A stretch of DNA of 49,047 nt from Lysobacterales bacterium (GTDB lineage Bacteria > Pseudomonadota > Gammaproteobacteria > Xanthomonadales > Xanthomonadaceae), in NCBI GenBank assembly GCA_020442465.1, contig JAGRJY010000163.1:1-49047 (forward strand), read 5' to 3'. Below are positions 16,538 through 27,385 of the stretch, piece after piece. The position numbers and the translations under genes are program-made. Below the pieces are notes generated by a model. That model saw nothing but the letters and a program-made list of their open reading frames with translations. It was not told the DNA's origin and ran no database searches. Every line of letters starts with the position of its first letter. Position 1 is the first letter of the stretch.

Positions 16538-17611
16538 TCAGGACCCTTCGGCAGAGGTCGAAGCGGCCATCGCGCCGGCCACCCGGACGGTCTGACCCGG
16601 ACGAAGACGTTCGGCACCCCGCACGACCAGCTTTTCGCCCGGCTGCAGGGCACCGGCCACTTCGATGCGATCGCCCTGCCCGCCACCCGGTTCGACATCG
16701 ACGCGCTGGGTTGTGCCATCTTCGCCGACGCGCAGCACGTAGCGCTCGCCGGGACGCAGTACCAGGGCGTCGCGCGACACGGTCAGAGCCTCGCGCGGGT
16801 CCGAACTGGGCATGCCTACCTCGACCGCTGCACCGATGGGCAGCTCCGCATTGTTCAGCGCCACGCGCAGCTCGAACTGCCGCGACACCGTATCGCCCAC
16901 CGGCACCCAAGCGCGAATCGTGCCGCCCAGGGTCTGCCCACGATGGCGCACTTCGACGTGCTGCCCGGGGCGGGCGAACTCGGCCAGCGCCACCGGCGCC
17001 CGCACTTCGATCTCCGGGTGATGGGTGTCGACCAGGCGCACCACTGCCGCGCCCGGCGACAGGTACTCACCGATGTCCAGCAGGCGCGCCACCACGGTGC
17101 CTGCGAACGGCGCCCGCACGACGGCATTGTCGAGGCGCAGCCGGGCCTGGCGCAGAGCAACCTCGGCACTGGCCAGCTCCTGATCGATCATCTTGGCCTG
17201 CGCCGCCACTTCGTCGGCCTGCGCCCGCGACACCGTGCCCTGCCCCGCGAGCTGGGACAGTCGGGTTTCCTGCGCCCGGGTGTAGGCACGCTGGGCGACG
17301 ATACGCGCGCGCGCTGCCTGCGCTTCTTCCACGGCGAGCTTGAGCTGGCGATCGTCGATCCGGGCCAGTACGGCGCCGCGGTCGACACGATCGCCGACCT
17401 CGGCAAGCAAAACCAGCTTGCCCGCCTGCTCGCCGGCCACGTCGGCGTCGGAACGGCTGATCACCGATCCGGGCGTCCACTGCACCGGCGCGATCTGCTG
17501 CAGCTGCACAGCATCCAGATCCACTGGCGCTGGCGGCGGTGTCTGGGCCGGCACGGCAGCGGCGAGAACCAGCCCCGCGAGACTGAGTGGGAATCGGAAT
17601 CGAAGCATCAT
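16538..17611 (-). CDS. RND efflux periplasmic adaptor (membrane fusion protein)
   Basis: A 357-residue HlyD/AcrA-type adaptor linking an inner-membrane RND pump to an outer-membrane channel. A signal peptide (about 1-22) leads into a split lipoyl domain: the first half is AGKLVLLAEVGDRVDRG and the second is NAVVRAPFAGTVVARLLDIG. A coiled-coil hairpin rich in Ala, Gln and Arg (about 90-160) lies between them. Beta-barrel and membrane-proximal domains follow. There is no lipobox. It lies 17 bp downstream of the permease gene, the reverse of the common adaptor-first order, and no outer-membrane channel gene is nearby, so the pump would borrow one. Confidence 0.92.
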   Translation of the reverse strand: MMLRFRFPLSLAGLVLAAAVPAQTPPPAPVDLDAVQLQQIAPVQWTPGSVISRSDADVAGEQAGKLVLLAEVGDRVDRGAVLARIDDRQLKLAVEEAQAARARIVAQRAYTRAQETRLSQLAGQGTVSRAQADEVAAQAKMIDQELASAEVALRQARLRLDNAVVRAPFAGTVVARLLDIGEYLSPGAAVVRLVDTHHPEIEVRAPVALAEFARPGQHVEVRHRGQTLGGTIRAWVPVGDTVSRQFELRVALNNAELPIGAAVEVGMPSSDPREALTVSRDALVLRPGERYVLRVGEDGTTQRVDVEPGGGQGDRIEVAGALQPGEKLVVRGAERLRPGQTVRVAGAMAASTSAEGS

Positions 17612-17628
17612 GATGGGCTCCCGGCCGC

Positions 17629-20600
17629 TCAGGCCGCTGGATGGACAAGTTCAGGCGCACCAAGCACGCGCCGTTCGGTGGCGCGAGACGGTCCGCGCAT
17701 GCGCAACAGCGCTGGCATCAGCACCAGGGTGAACACGAGACTGAGCGCGACGCCGCCGACGGTCACCGCGGCCAGCCCACGATAGATCACCGCGCCCGGC
17801 CCCGGATTCACCGCCATCGGCAAGGCGCCGAACACGCCGGTCAGCGCCGCGATCAGGATCGGACGGACGCGCTGGTTCAGGGCTTGCTCGACCGCCGCGT
17901 CGACGTCGAGTCCGCCAGCCTGCCCCTCGCGGGTTTGCGCCACCAGCAGGATCGAATTGTTGATCACCATGCCGAGCAGCATGATGAAACCGATCATCGA
18001 GAGCAGGTCCAGCGGCTGGAACGCGACCCAGCCCAGCACACGCATGCCAAGCACACCGCCGAGCAGCGCCATGGGCAAGGCCATCATCACGTAGCCGCTG
18101 TCGCGCATCGAGCGGAACATGGCCGCCATCAGGCAGAACAGCACGACCAGGGCCAGGGCAAAGTTGCCGCCCATGGTGGCGACGATGCCCTTGAGCCGGT
18201 CGGCGCTGCCGGACACGCGCACGCCTCCGTCCGAAGGCAGGGACTTGCGCAGCTCCGGCACCACCGCCATCTCCACCCGCGACAGGGCCTCTTCCAGCGA
18301 AACATCGGCGGGGGGGTCGACGGTCAGCGTGATCGTACGTCGACGATCGACGCGGCGAATCTGCGAGGGGCTCAGGGTGGTCTCCAGCCGTGCCAGCTCG
18401 CTGAGCGGCAGCACGCTGCCGTTGCCCGTCACCAGCGGCGTCTGCATCAGCGAAGCGACGTCGTCGCCGTTGCCACCGCGCAGGATGATCGGCAGGCGCG
18501 TATCGCCATCGAAGTGTTCGCCCAGCCACACGCCGTCGCCCAGCGCACTGATCGCCGTGCCCAGTTCAGGACGGGTCCAGCCCGCTTCGGCCAGACGCCG
18601 ATCATCGGGATGTACGCGCAGCTCGGGCGAGATGGCGTCCGGATTGGGAAAGGACTGCACGTTCGCACCGGGGAACTGCGTGTTCAGCAGGTCGCGTCCG
18701 GCCAGGGCGGCCTGCTCCAGCTGCTTGGCATCGCTCGCCTGCAGGTGGATCTGGATCGCCCGGGCGGAGCCGCCAAAGCCGCCGAACAGTTCCCCTTCGA
18801 AAGCGAATGCCCGGGTATCGGGAAAGCCGCGAATCACCTCGTCGCGCACCACCTGCTCGAGTTCGCCGATGCGGGCCTCCTCGACCACGCGTGCACCGAT
18901 CGTGCCGCCGCCTGGCCACAGCAGCAAATACCAGTTCTTCAGCTGCGGCGTCTTGTCGCCATCCATGTACGGCTTCATGCGTTCGAGGATCTGCGGGGTG
19001 ATCTCGGCGTTCACCCGCGTCGGGCTCATGCCCGGCGGAAAGTCGAAGAACGCATCGATGGCGGCGCGCTTGACCGGCGGGAGGTAGTCCAGCGGCGGCA
19101 TCCACCACCAGGACAGTCCGAGCGGAAGCACGACCAGACCAAGCACCCATGCCATGCGCTGGCGCTGCGTGGCGGTCACGCCCATCAGCCAGGCAGTGAG
19201 ACGGGGAAAACTGCCCTCCATGGTCTTCGACAGGCGCTTGGCGCGCAGCCAGCGGCCCGCCCCGGCAGGCAGCACGGTCAGCGCCACCACCAGCGAGACA
19301 CCGACTGCAATCGACACCGTCAAAGCGAGATCGCCGAACAGCTGACCTTCGACATCGCCCATGAAGATGACCGGGAGGAACACCGCGACGGTCGTCAGCG
19401 TGGACGCCCAGAGCGCAGACGACACCTGTCGCGTGCCCTCTGCCGCGGCCTCCGCCGGCAGCTTGCCGGTCTCGCGCAGTCGGACGATGTTCTCGGCCAC
19501 GACGACGGCCGCGTCCATCACCATGCCGACCGCGAACGCGAGGCCGGCCAGGGAAATCACATTGAGACTGCGCCCGGTCAGCTGCAGCACGATGAAGGTG
19601 GTCAGCAGCGATATCGGAATCGCCGTGGCGATCAGCAGGGTGGCGCGCGCGTCGCGCAGGAACCACCACAGACAGCCCACCGCCAGCAGCACGCCGATCA
19701 GCAGGTTGCCCGACAGCAGGCCGATCGCACGATTGATGAACAACGAGGAATCGAAACTCTGTTCGATGCCCAAACCGTGCTCGGCCAGGTCGCCGTCGCG
19801 CAGTTCTGCGATCACCTTCTTTACTTCGGTCAAGGTGGCGAGCACGTTCGCGCCGCTCTCGCGATCGACGCGGAGGCCGATCGCCGGGTTGCCGTTCTGG
19901 TAGGCGAAGAAAAATGCTTCCGGGCGCCGACGCTCGATCGTGGCGACATCGCCGAGCCGCACCGGGCTGCCGTCGCGCCATGCGAGGATCAGCTCGCCCA
20001 GCGTCTCGGGGTCGAACTTGCCGGCGAAGCGCAGGGTGTATTGGCGTCGACCGTCTTCGACGAATCCGCCGGACACATCACGCGCCCGCGCGGCCTGCTG
20101 GGCGATCTGCGGCAGGCTGACGCCGAGCGCCGCGGCGCGTTGCAGGTCGACGGTGATCGCCAGTTCATCGGGCGGCCCGGCATTGACCTGCACGCCGGCC
20201 ACGCCGGGTACCGCCTCGATGCGCGGGACCACACGCTCCTCGACGAAGCTGCGGTAGTCGGCGATCGTGCCTGCGGTACCGGGCAGCTGCTGCACGAAGA
20301 ACCAGGACAGCGCCTGGTTCGAATCGTCGGCGGCGAGCTGCACGACGGGCGGGTCGGCATCGGCCGGCAACGGCGGCAGCCGGTTCAGGCGACCGATCAC
20401 TTCCACCAGCATGGCGCGCATGTCGGTGCCGACGGCGAAGGTGAGGTTGACGCCGGCGAATCCCGGCCCGGCATTGCCATCCATCTGCGCCAGCCCGGGC
20501 AGGCCCTGCAGCACCTCCTCGATGGGATCGAGGATTTCCGACTCGATCTCCTGCGGCGAGGCGGAACGCCAGTTCGCCTGGATCGACATCTGCGGTCGCT

Positions 20601-20721
20601 CGATGTCCGGGAACAGTTGCACCGGCAGCTGGCTCACACCGAGGCCACCGAACAACAGCACCAGCGCAATCACCGCCGCCACGGCGGCAGGGTTCTTCAG
20701 GGAAAGTTCGGTCAGACGCAT
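17629..20721 (-). CDS. RND-family efflux transporter permease
   Basis: A 1030-residue AcrB-type pump subunit with the expected 12-helix, two-loop layout. It starts MRLTELSLKNPAAVAAVIAL (helix 1), and two large periplasmic loops follow helices 1 and 7. Helix 4 contains AVGMVMDAAVVVAENI: of the AcrB pair Asp407-Asp408 only one Asp remains. Helix 10 reads LGMVINNSILLVAQ, with Asn where AcrB has Lys940, as seen in many non-AcrB members. The ATG at 20721 gives the family-standard N-terminus and follows GGGGTGG at 5 nt; an upstream ATG at 20790 is less likely. The substrate cannot be predicted. Confidence 0.94.
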   Translation of the reverse strand: MRLTELSLKNPAAVAAVIALVLLFGGLGVSQLPVQLFPDIERPQMSIQANWRSASPQEIESEILDPIEEVLQGLPGLAQMDGNAGPGFAGVNLTFAVGTDMRAMLVEVIGRLNRLPPLPADADPPVVQLAADDSNQALSWFFVQQLPGTAGTIADYRSFVEERVVPRIEAVPGVAGVQVNAGPPDELAITVDLQRAAALGVSLPQIAQQAARARDVSGGFVEDGRRQYTLRFAGKFDPETLGELILAWRDGSPVRLGDVATIERRRPEAFFFAYQNGNPAIGLRVDRESGANVLATLTEVKKVIAELRDGDLAEHGLGIEQSFDSSLFINRAIGLLSGNLLIGVLLAVGCLWWFLRDARATLLIATAIPISLLTTFIVLQLTGRSLNVISLAGLAFAVGMVMDAAVVVAENIVRLRETGKLPAEAAAEGTRQVSSALWASTLTTVAVFLPVIFMGDVEGQLFGDLALTVSIAVGVSLVVALTVLPAGAGRWLRAKRLSKTMEGSFPRLTAWLMGVTATQRQRMAWVLGLVVLPLGLSWWWMPPLDYLPPVKRAAIDAFFDFPPGMSPTRVNAEITPQILERMKPYMDGDKTPQLKNWYLLLWPGGGTIGARVVEEARIGELEQVVRDEVIRGFPDTRAFAFEGELFGGFGGSARAIQIHLQASDAKQLEQAALAGRDLLNTQFPGANVQSFPNPDAISPELRVHPDDRRLAEAGWTRPELGTAISALGDGVWLGEHFDGDTRLPIILRGGNGDDVASLMQTPLVTGNGSVLPLSELARLETTLSPSQIRRVDRRRTITLTVDPPADVSLEEALSRVEMAVVPELRKSLPSDGGVRVSGSADRLKGIVATMGGNFALALVVLFCLMAAMFRSMRDSGYVMMALPMALLGGVLGMRVLGWVAFQPLDLLSMIGFIMLLGMVINNSILLVAQTREGQAGGLDVDAAVEQALNQRVRPILIAALTGVFGALPMAVNPGPGAVIYRGLAAVTVGGVALSLVFTLVLMPALLRMRGPSRATERRVLGAPELVHPAA

Positions 20722-20954
20722 GGCGGCCACCCCATCAAGGTGGGCGCAGCCTGCCGGTCTCACGCCCGCCCCGAACCCGCCATTGGTCATGCCCCGGGCG
20801 CGCGCACGGCGACCCGAGAGCGGCCCGCGTTCAGGCGAGGCACGGGGGTCGACTCATCGACCGCCCATGACCGCAGGCCAGCGCGCTCGTCCGGCCGCCC
20901 TGAACATTCGGTTTGTCTGGGTGACCGGCCGTGGCGGCGCGGCGCGGCGTGCCG

Positions 20955-21764
20955 CTAGCGCAGGAATTCCAGCTTGTCGCGATAGCTGCGGCTGAGCTTG
21001 ACCTCATGGCCGCTGTCGAGCTTGAGGAAGTACTCGCCGTTGATGTGCGGACGCAGCGACTTGACGCGCTTGACGTTGACGATCGTCGAGCGGTGGATGC
21101 GATGGAAGATGCGCGCATCGAGCTGTTCTTCCATCTGCTTGAGGGTGGCGCGCAGGATGTGGGTGTCGTCGTCGGCGTGCACGCACATGTAGTCGCCGGC
21201 CGCTTCGATCCAGCGAATATGATCGATCGGCACGCGCACGATCTTGCCGCCGTCGCGTATCGACAGGATGTCGTGCTCGCGAAGCGCGTCCGGCATGTCC
21301 TCGGCCAGTACGTCTTCGAGCTGGAGGTCGGGCTTGCCCGAGACCTGGCGCAGAAGCACCAGCAGTTTCTCGCGCTGACTCTCCACCCCGCGCTCGCCGA
21401 GTGCATCGCGCACGCGTGCAAGGGTTTCGGTCAGGCGTTCGTCTTCGACCGGCTTGAGCAGATAGTCCAGCGCGCAGGCCTCGAACGCGCGCACCGCGAA
21501 GTGGTCGAACGCGGTGACGAAGACGGTCAGGGGGCGATCCTTGGCGGGCATCGCTTCGAGGGTCTGGAATCCATCCAGCCCGGGCATCTGCACATCCAGG
21601 AACAGCAGATCGGGATGCAGGGCCGAGACGGTCGCGATGGCTTCCTCACCGTGCGTGCACTGAGCGACGACCTCCACGTCGGCGTGGCCGCGCAGGCGCA
21701 GTTCCAGGCCACGCCGCGCCAGCGGCTCGTCGTCGACGATCACGGCTCGAATCGATGAACTCAC
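20955..21764 (-). CDS. LytTR-family response regulator
   Basis: A 269-residue regulator. The receiver domain (about 5-120) has the acidic pair Asp11-Asp12, phospho-acceptor Asp57 in LLFLDVQMPGLDG, and conserved Lys in YLLKPVEDE. The C-terminal LytTR DNA-binding domain (about 165-269) shows WIEAAGDYMCVHADD and FHRIHRSTIVNVKRV, typical of AlgR/LytR regulators. The start is GTG at 21764; the frame remains open upstream but without the receiver fold. It is downstream of the LytS-type sensor on the same strand with a 164-bp gap, and is its likely partner. The targets are not visible here. Confidence 0.94.
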   Translation of the reverse strand: MSSSIRAVIVDDEPLARRGLELRLRGHADVEVVAQCTHGEEAIATVSALHPDLLFLDVQMPGLDGFQTLEAMPAKDRPLTVFVTAFDHFAVRAFEACALDYLLKPVEDERLTETLARVRDALGERGVESQREKLLVLLRQVSGKPDLQLEDVLAEDMPDALREHDILSIRDGGKIVRVPIDHIRWIEAAGDYMCVHADDDTHILRATLKQMEEQLDARIFHRIHRSTIVNVKRVKSLRPHINGEYFLKLDSGHEVKLSRSYRDKLEFLR

Positions 21765-21928
21765 GCGTTTCCCTAGCCTCCCGGTTCCACCCAGACTGGC
21801 GACCACGGCCAGCCCCGGCATGTGTCGTTGGTCACGGCAAGCGGCCACCACGTCAGCGGCGTTTGCCCCGGTTCAGTCTCGACGAGCGGGAGAGGCGTTT
21901 CGTCGCGCGGAAGGCTGAACCGCGCCGA

Positions 21929-23056
21929 TCAGCGCACGCGCTGGGCCAGTTCGAACGGGAGGTCCATGCGCACCTCGAAGCCGCCTTTTTCGCAATCCCT
22001 GGCGGAAAACCGCTGACGCTCGCCGTACAGCACACGCAGGCGGTCCTGGGTGTTGGCCAGGCCCACGCCGTGGCCGGCACCGGCGGGCTGCGGACCATCC
22101 GGGCCGGCGCCGGGGCCGTCGTCCACCACGGTGAGGACGAGCATGGCACCTTCCCGTCGCGCGCGGATCTCCAGAGACCCCCCCTGAACCCGGCCGGCTA
22201 CCGCGTACTTGATCGCGTTCTCCACCAGTGGCTGCAAGAGCAGCGATGGCAGCAGAGCGTCGCGACATTCTTCGGTGATGTCGAGATGCAGCCGCAGGCG
22301 ATCGGCGAATCGCACCTTTTCGATGTCGAGATAGAGCCGAATCGCCTCGATCTCCTGATGCAGCGAGACGCGCTGCATCGGATCGTTGTCCAGCGAGTGG
22401 CGCAGAAAGGCCGACAGGCCCTGCACCATCCGATTCGCGGTGGGCGTGTCCCGATCGAGAATCAAGGTGGAGATGGCGTTGAGCGTGTTGAACAGGAAGT
22501 GGGGATTGAGCTGGTAGCGCAGCATCTTCAGCTGCGCCTGGTGCGCCATCGAAGTCGCTTCCAGCGCCTGCCGGGTCTGGATCTGCAGGGCGCGATACAC
22601 GCGCAGGGTGATGTAGAGGAAGGTCCAGGCAAGCACCAGATAGGTGTAGCTCACCATCGCGCCCAGCCAGAACCCGAGACCGCTGGACTCCTCCTTGGCC
22701 GCCATCTCCGGCTCCATCAGCATCCACATGTAGCTCAGGGTGATGCTCATCGCAGCGCCCACGGCAGCAGTGGGAAGCAGCATGGCGCCGGCCAGCGCCA
22801 ACGGCGGCAGGCCCCGCCACCAGCGCAGCAGATAGCGCAGCGCAATCGTGCCCACGAATCCCACCAGATAGACCGGCAGGGTGACCTGCCAGGCATCCCA
22901 AGCGCGCCCGTTGACCAGGGCAGTGGTATAGCTGAAGAACATCACCCCACCCCAGCCGCCAAGCTGGAGCGTCCAGAACAGCCGGTTCGAGTCGGGATGG
23001 GTGAGGTCGAACTTCACGGGAGAGGCACGCGCAGAAGAGATTCGGGTGGCGCGCAT
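21929..23056 (-). CDS. LytS/AlgZ-type sensor histidine kinase
   Basis: A 375-residue inner-membrane sensor with about four transmembrane helices (roughly 25-50, 58-76, 85-110 and 125-150), then a His_kinase domain of the LytS/YpdA type. The phospho-acceptor is His186 in YQLNPHFLFNTLNAI. The ATPase part has LLQPLVENAIKYAV (N box) and VVDDGPGAGPDG (G1), then GVGLANTQDRL. The short loops between helices suggest that the signal is sensed in or near the membrane. It is paired with the LytTR regulator downstream and may function like FimS/AlgZ-AlgR pairs, which control surface traits; that role is inference. Confidence 0.94.
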   Translation of the reverse strand: MRATRISSARASPVKFDLTHPDSNRLFWTLQLGGWGGVMFFSYTTALVNGRAWDAWQVTLPVYLVGFVGTIALRYLLRWWRGLPPLALAGAMLLPTAAVGAAMSITLSYMWMLMEPEMAAKEESSGLGFWLGAMVSYTYLVLAWTFLYITLRVYRALQIQTRQALEATSMAHQAQLKMLRYQLNPHFLFNTLNAISTLILDRDTPTANRMVQGLSAFLRHSLDNDPMQRVSLHQEIEAIRLYLDIEKVRFADRLRLHLDITEECRDALLPSLLLQPLVENAIKYAVAGRVQGGSLEIRARREGAMLVLTVVDDGPGAGPDGPQPAGAGHGVGLANTQDRLRVLYGERQRFSARDCEKGGFEVRMDLPFELAQRVR

Positions 23057-23136
23057 CCTAGCGGCGCAGACCGCGCAGCGGGTGTCGTTCTGGCGTCGTC
23101 AGACCCCGTCCGGGCGCAGCGCACGACGAAGCGAGC

Positions 23137-23418
23137 TCAGCCGACGCCGAAACCCGCGCGACCCTGGTGCGGCAGCTCGGAGCGCGCGACATCCTTGACG
23201 CGCGCGAAGGCGGGGCCGTGGTGCAACCACGACTCCAGCTCACCAAGCGCCGCCGGGGCGCCTTCGGCCACTACCTCCACGCTGCCGTCGGGCAGGTTGA
23301 CGGCGTGACCGGAAAGGTCGAGTCGAAGTGCTTCGCGGCGGGTGGCCGCGCGATAGCCCACGCCCTGTACCAGGCCTGTCACGACGAACCGTGCTGCCTG
23401 ACGATCAGGCTGGTTCAC
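23137..23418 (-). CDS. acyP: Acylphosphatase
   Basis: A 93-residue cytoplasmic enzyme hydrolysing carboxyl-phosphate bonds such as acetyl or carbamoyl phosphate. The signature VTGLVQGVGYR carries catalytic Arg23, and GHAVNLPDGSVEVVAEG carries catalytic Asn41. The length is exactly that of the family. It starts with GTG at 23418, overlapping the upstream thioredoxin-like gene by 4 nt (GTGA), so it is translationally coupled in the yihY-tlpA-acyP operon. Confidence 0.95.
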   Translation of the reverse strand: MNQPDRQAARFVVTGLVQGVGYRAATRREALRLDLSGHAVNLPDGSVEVVAEGAPAALGELESWLHHGPAFARVKDVARSELPHQGRAGFGVG

Positions 23419-23998
23419 GAACCGGCACCGGGCACGGGCGGAGACGCCGGCTCGGCAGTGCGGATCTCTCGCTCGAGCTCTGCCCGCGTGACCGGCCCGA
23501 GGAACTTCTTGTGCACGGTGCCATCCGGCGCGATCAGCACGCTGAGCGGCAAGCCCCGCGGCGCGGGGAAATCCTTGGGCGGGGCATAGACGTCGAGCAA
23601 GGCCACCGGATAGCTCACCGGCCGTTGTCCCAGAAAGGTGGCCAGTTCCTCAGCAGTGGTTTCTTCCCAGGCGAGGCCAATCACTTCGGCATCGTCGTGC
23701 GCCTTGTCGAACGCGTCGAGCTCGGGCATTTCATTCAGGCAGGGCGCACACCAGGTCGCCCAGAAATTCAGCAGCACCCAATGACCCCGTCGCGTCGCCA
23801 GATCGAAGCTGCCGTGCGCCAGCGTCTCCACACGCAGCTCCGGCTGCGTTGCGGCGTCAGCCTGGCTTCCGGCCGGCTCGGCGGCCAGCGCGGACGCGAA
23901 CGAAACCAGCAAGGCCAGTCCCAGGAGGACTCGGCTTGACCGCGCCTGGCCCGACAGGATCGGCCCGGTCCACGCATTCCAGCCCTTGCTGCGCACGA

Positions 23999-24002
<4 letters not shown>
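23415..24002 (-). CDS. TlpA-like thioredoxin-family protein (exported)
   Basis: A 195-residue protein with an N-terminal signal sequence or anchor (hydrophobic stretch about 25-40, ending ASALAAEP) and a thioredoxin fold. The redox motif WCAPC (Cys85, Cys88) sits in LLNFWATWCAPCLNEMPEL, and a cis-Pro region reads RGLPLSVLIAPDG. It probably works in the periplasm as a thiol-disulfide reductase of the TlpA/ResA class. The start is GTG at 24002, overlapping the yihY stop by 4 nt (GTGA), and the end overlaps acyP. The client protein is unknown. Confidence 0.92.
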
Positions 24003-26298
<2,296 letters not shown>

Positions 26299-26327
26299 CC
26301 CGAGGAGCCCGTCCGCCGGGCAGATCC

Positions 26328-26333
26328 TATAAT
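26328..26333 (+). promoter_or_regulatory. Candidate -10 element before the asparaginase-domain gene
   Basis: A perfect TATAAT lies here, notable in GC-rich DNA, about 16-31 nt before the possible start codons. No convincing -35 hexamer is present at 16-18 nt spacing. The resulting leader would be very short. Confidence 0.35.
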
Positions 26334-26363
26334 GACGCCTTCCCAAGCATGCGACGTCAGGAC

Positions 26364-26849
26364 ATGGAACAGCTCTGCATCGTCACGACCGGCGGCACCA
26401 TCGACAAGATCTATTTCGACGACAAGTCGGACTACCAGATCGGCGAACCACAGATCGGTCGCATGCTCAACGAGCTCGACGTCGGCTTCCGATTCACCGT
26501 CATTCCGCTGATCCGCAAGGACAGCCTGCACATCACCGACGAGGACCGCGACCTGCTGCGTTCGGCCATCGCCGCGCAGGAAGCGTCACGGGTGCTGGTG
26601 ACCCACGGCACGGACACGATGATCGAAACCGCGCGCGTGCTGGCCGACATTCCGGACAAGACCATCGTGCTGACCGGCGCGCTGAGCCCGGCGCGGTTCC
26701 GCGGATCGGACGCCGAGTTCAATATCGGCTGCGCCGTCGGCGCGGTGCAGTGTCTGCCCGCAGGGGTCTACATCGCCATGAACGGGCGTATCTGGGACCC
26801 GCTGAAAGTGCGCAAGAACGTCGCCGCGAATCGCTTCGAGGCGCACTGA
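26364..26849 (+). CDS. Short asparaginase-domain protein
   Basis: A 161-residue protein equal to only the N-terminal domain of L-asparaginase. It has the first catalytic motif TTGGTIDK with its Thr, and the second motif VTHGTDTMIETA with the Thr-Asp pair. Further family phrases are IVLTGALSPARF and GVYIAMNGRIWDP. Full-length asparaginases are about 330 residues; here the stop follows a terminal NRFEAH and no second-domain remnant is present, so it reads as a natural short form. Whether it hydrolyses asparagine is unknown. The start at 26364 is chosen; ATG at 26349 adds five residues. Neither has a well-placed Shine-Dalgarno sequence. Confidence 0.8.
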   Translation: MEQLCIVTTGGTIDKIYFDDKSDYQIGEPQIGRMLNELDVGFRFTVIPLIRKDSLHITDEDRDLLRSAIAAQEASRVLVTHGTDTMIETARVLADIPDKTIVLTGALSPARFRGSDAEFNIGCAVGAVQCLPAGVYIAMNGRIWDPLKVRKNVAANRFEAH

Positions 26850-26854
26850 CCGCC

Positions 26855-27256
26855 GTGACCGGCTCCGCCTCTCATACCTACCGCGGAGGCTGCCACTGCG
26901 GCGCCGTACGCTTCGAGATCGATGCGCCCGCCGAGGTCACCGTGCAATCGTGCAACTGCTCGATCTGCAGCATGACCGGATTTCTTCATCTGATCGTCCC
27001 TGCGGCGCGATTTCGCCTGCTGCAGGGCGACGACGCCCTCTCGACCTACACGTTCAATACGGGCACCGCCCGGCACCTGTTCTGCCGCCACTGCGGGGTG
27101 AAGTCGTTCTACGTGCCGCGGTCGAATCCGGACGGCTTCAGCATCAATCTGCGCTGCCTCGATGCCGACTCGAGACCGCACAGCGCCATCGAAGCCTTCG
27201 ACGGTGCGCACTGGGAAGAGCACGGCGAAGCCTTGGCACACCTCAGTCGCGATTGA
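26855..27256 (+). CDS. GFA/CENP-V-like zinc-binding protein
   Basis: A 133-residue protein of the glutathione-dependent formaldehyde-activating enzyme (GFA) family. Zinc-ligand motifs are GGCHCGAVRFEI, SCNCSICSMTG and FCRHCGVKSFY. These proteins have a Mss4-like fold; the formaldehyde activity holds for only some members, so a catalytic role is not assured. It starts with GTG at 26855, 5 nt after the asparaginase-domain stop, so it is probably co-transcribed with it. It ends facing the convergent protease gene. Confidence 0.88.
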   Translation: MTGSASHTYRGGCHCGAVRFEIDAPAEVTVQSCNCSICSMTGFLHLIVPAARFRLLQGDDALSTYTFNTGTARHLFCRHCGVKSFYVPRSNPDGFSINLRCLDADSRPHSAIEAFDGAHWEEHGEALAHLSRD

Positions 27257-27320
27257 TCGCACAGCGATCCCGGCAGCTGGACGAGGCGGCACCTGCCCTG
27301 CACGGCCTGGTGCGACCCGC

Positions 27321-27356
27321 AGCAAAGAAACGGGGCGGCCGTTGCCGACCGCCCCG
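27321..27356 (-). terminator. Rho-independent terminator of the subtilase gene
   Basis: A perfect 8-bp stem, CGGGGCGG (27331-27338) with CCGCCCCG (27349-27356), has a 10-nt loop and is followed on the minus strand by TTTCTTTGCT. It begins 30 nt after the protease stop codon. It also lies after the convergent GFA gene and could act in both directions, though the T-tract favours the minus strand. Confidence 0.8.
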
Positions 27357-27385
27357 ATGCCTCAGGATTGCGTTCGATCAGTCGA

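Noticed and set aside
20847..20862. GGTCGA/TCGACC hairpin as a terminator after the LytTR gene
   Set aside because: The stem is only 6 bp, lies about 90 nt after the stop, and no T-run follows on the minus strand.
17641..20958. A 1105-codon plus-strand open frame, very rich in His, Gln, Arg and Asp
   Set aside because: It lies wholly opposite the RND permease, and its composition is what the complement of a hydrophobic gene gives in GC-rich DNA. It has no domain and no ribosome site.
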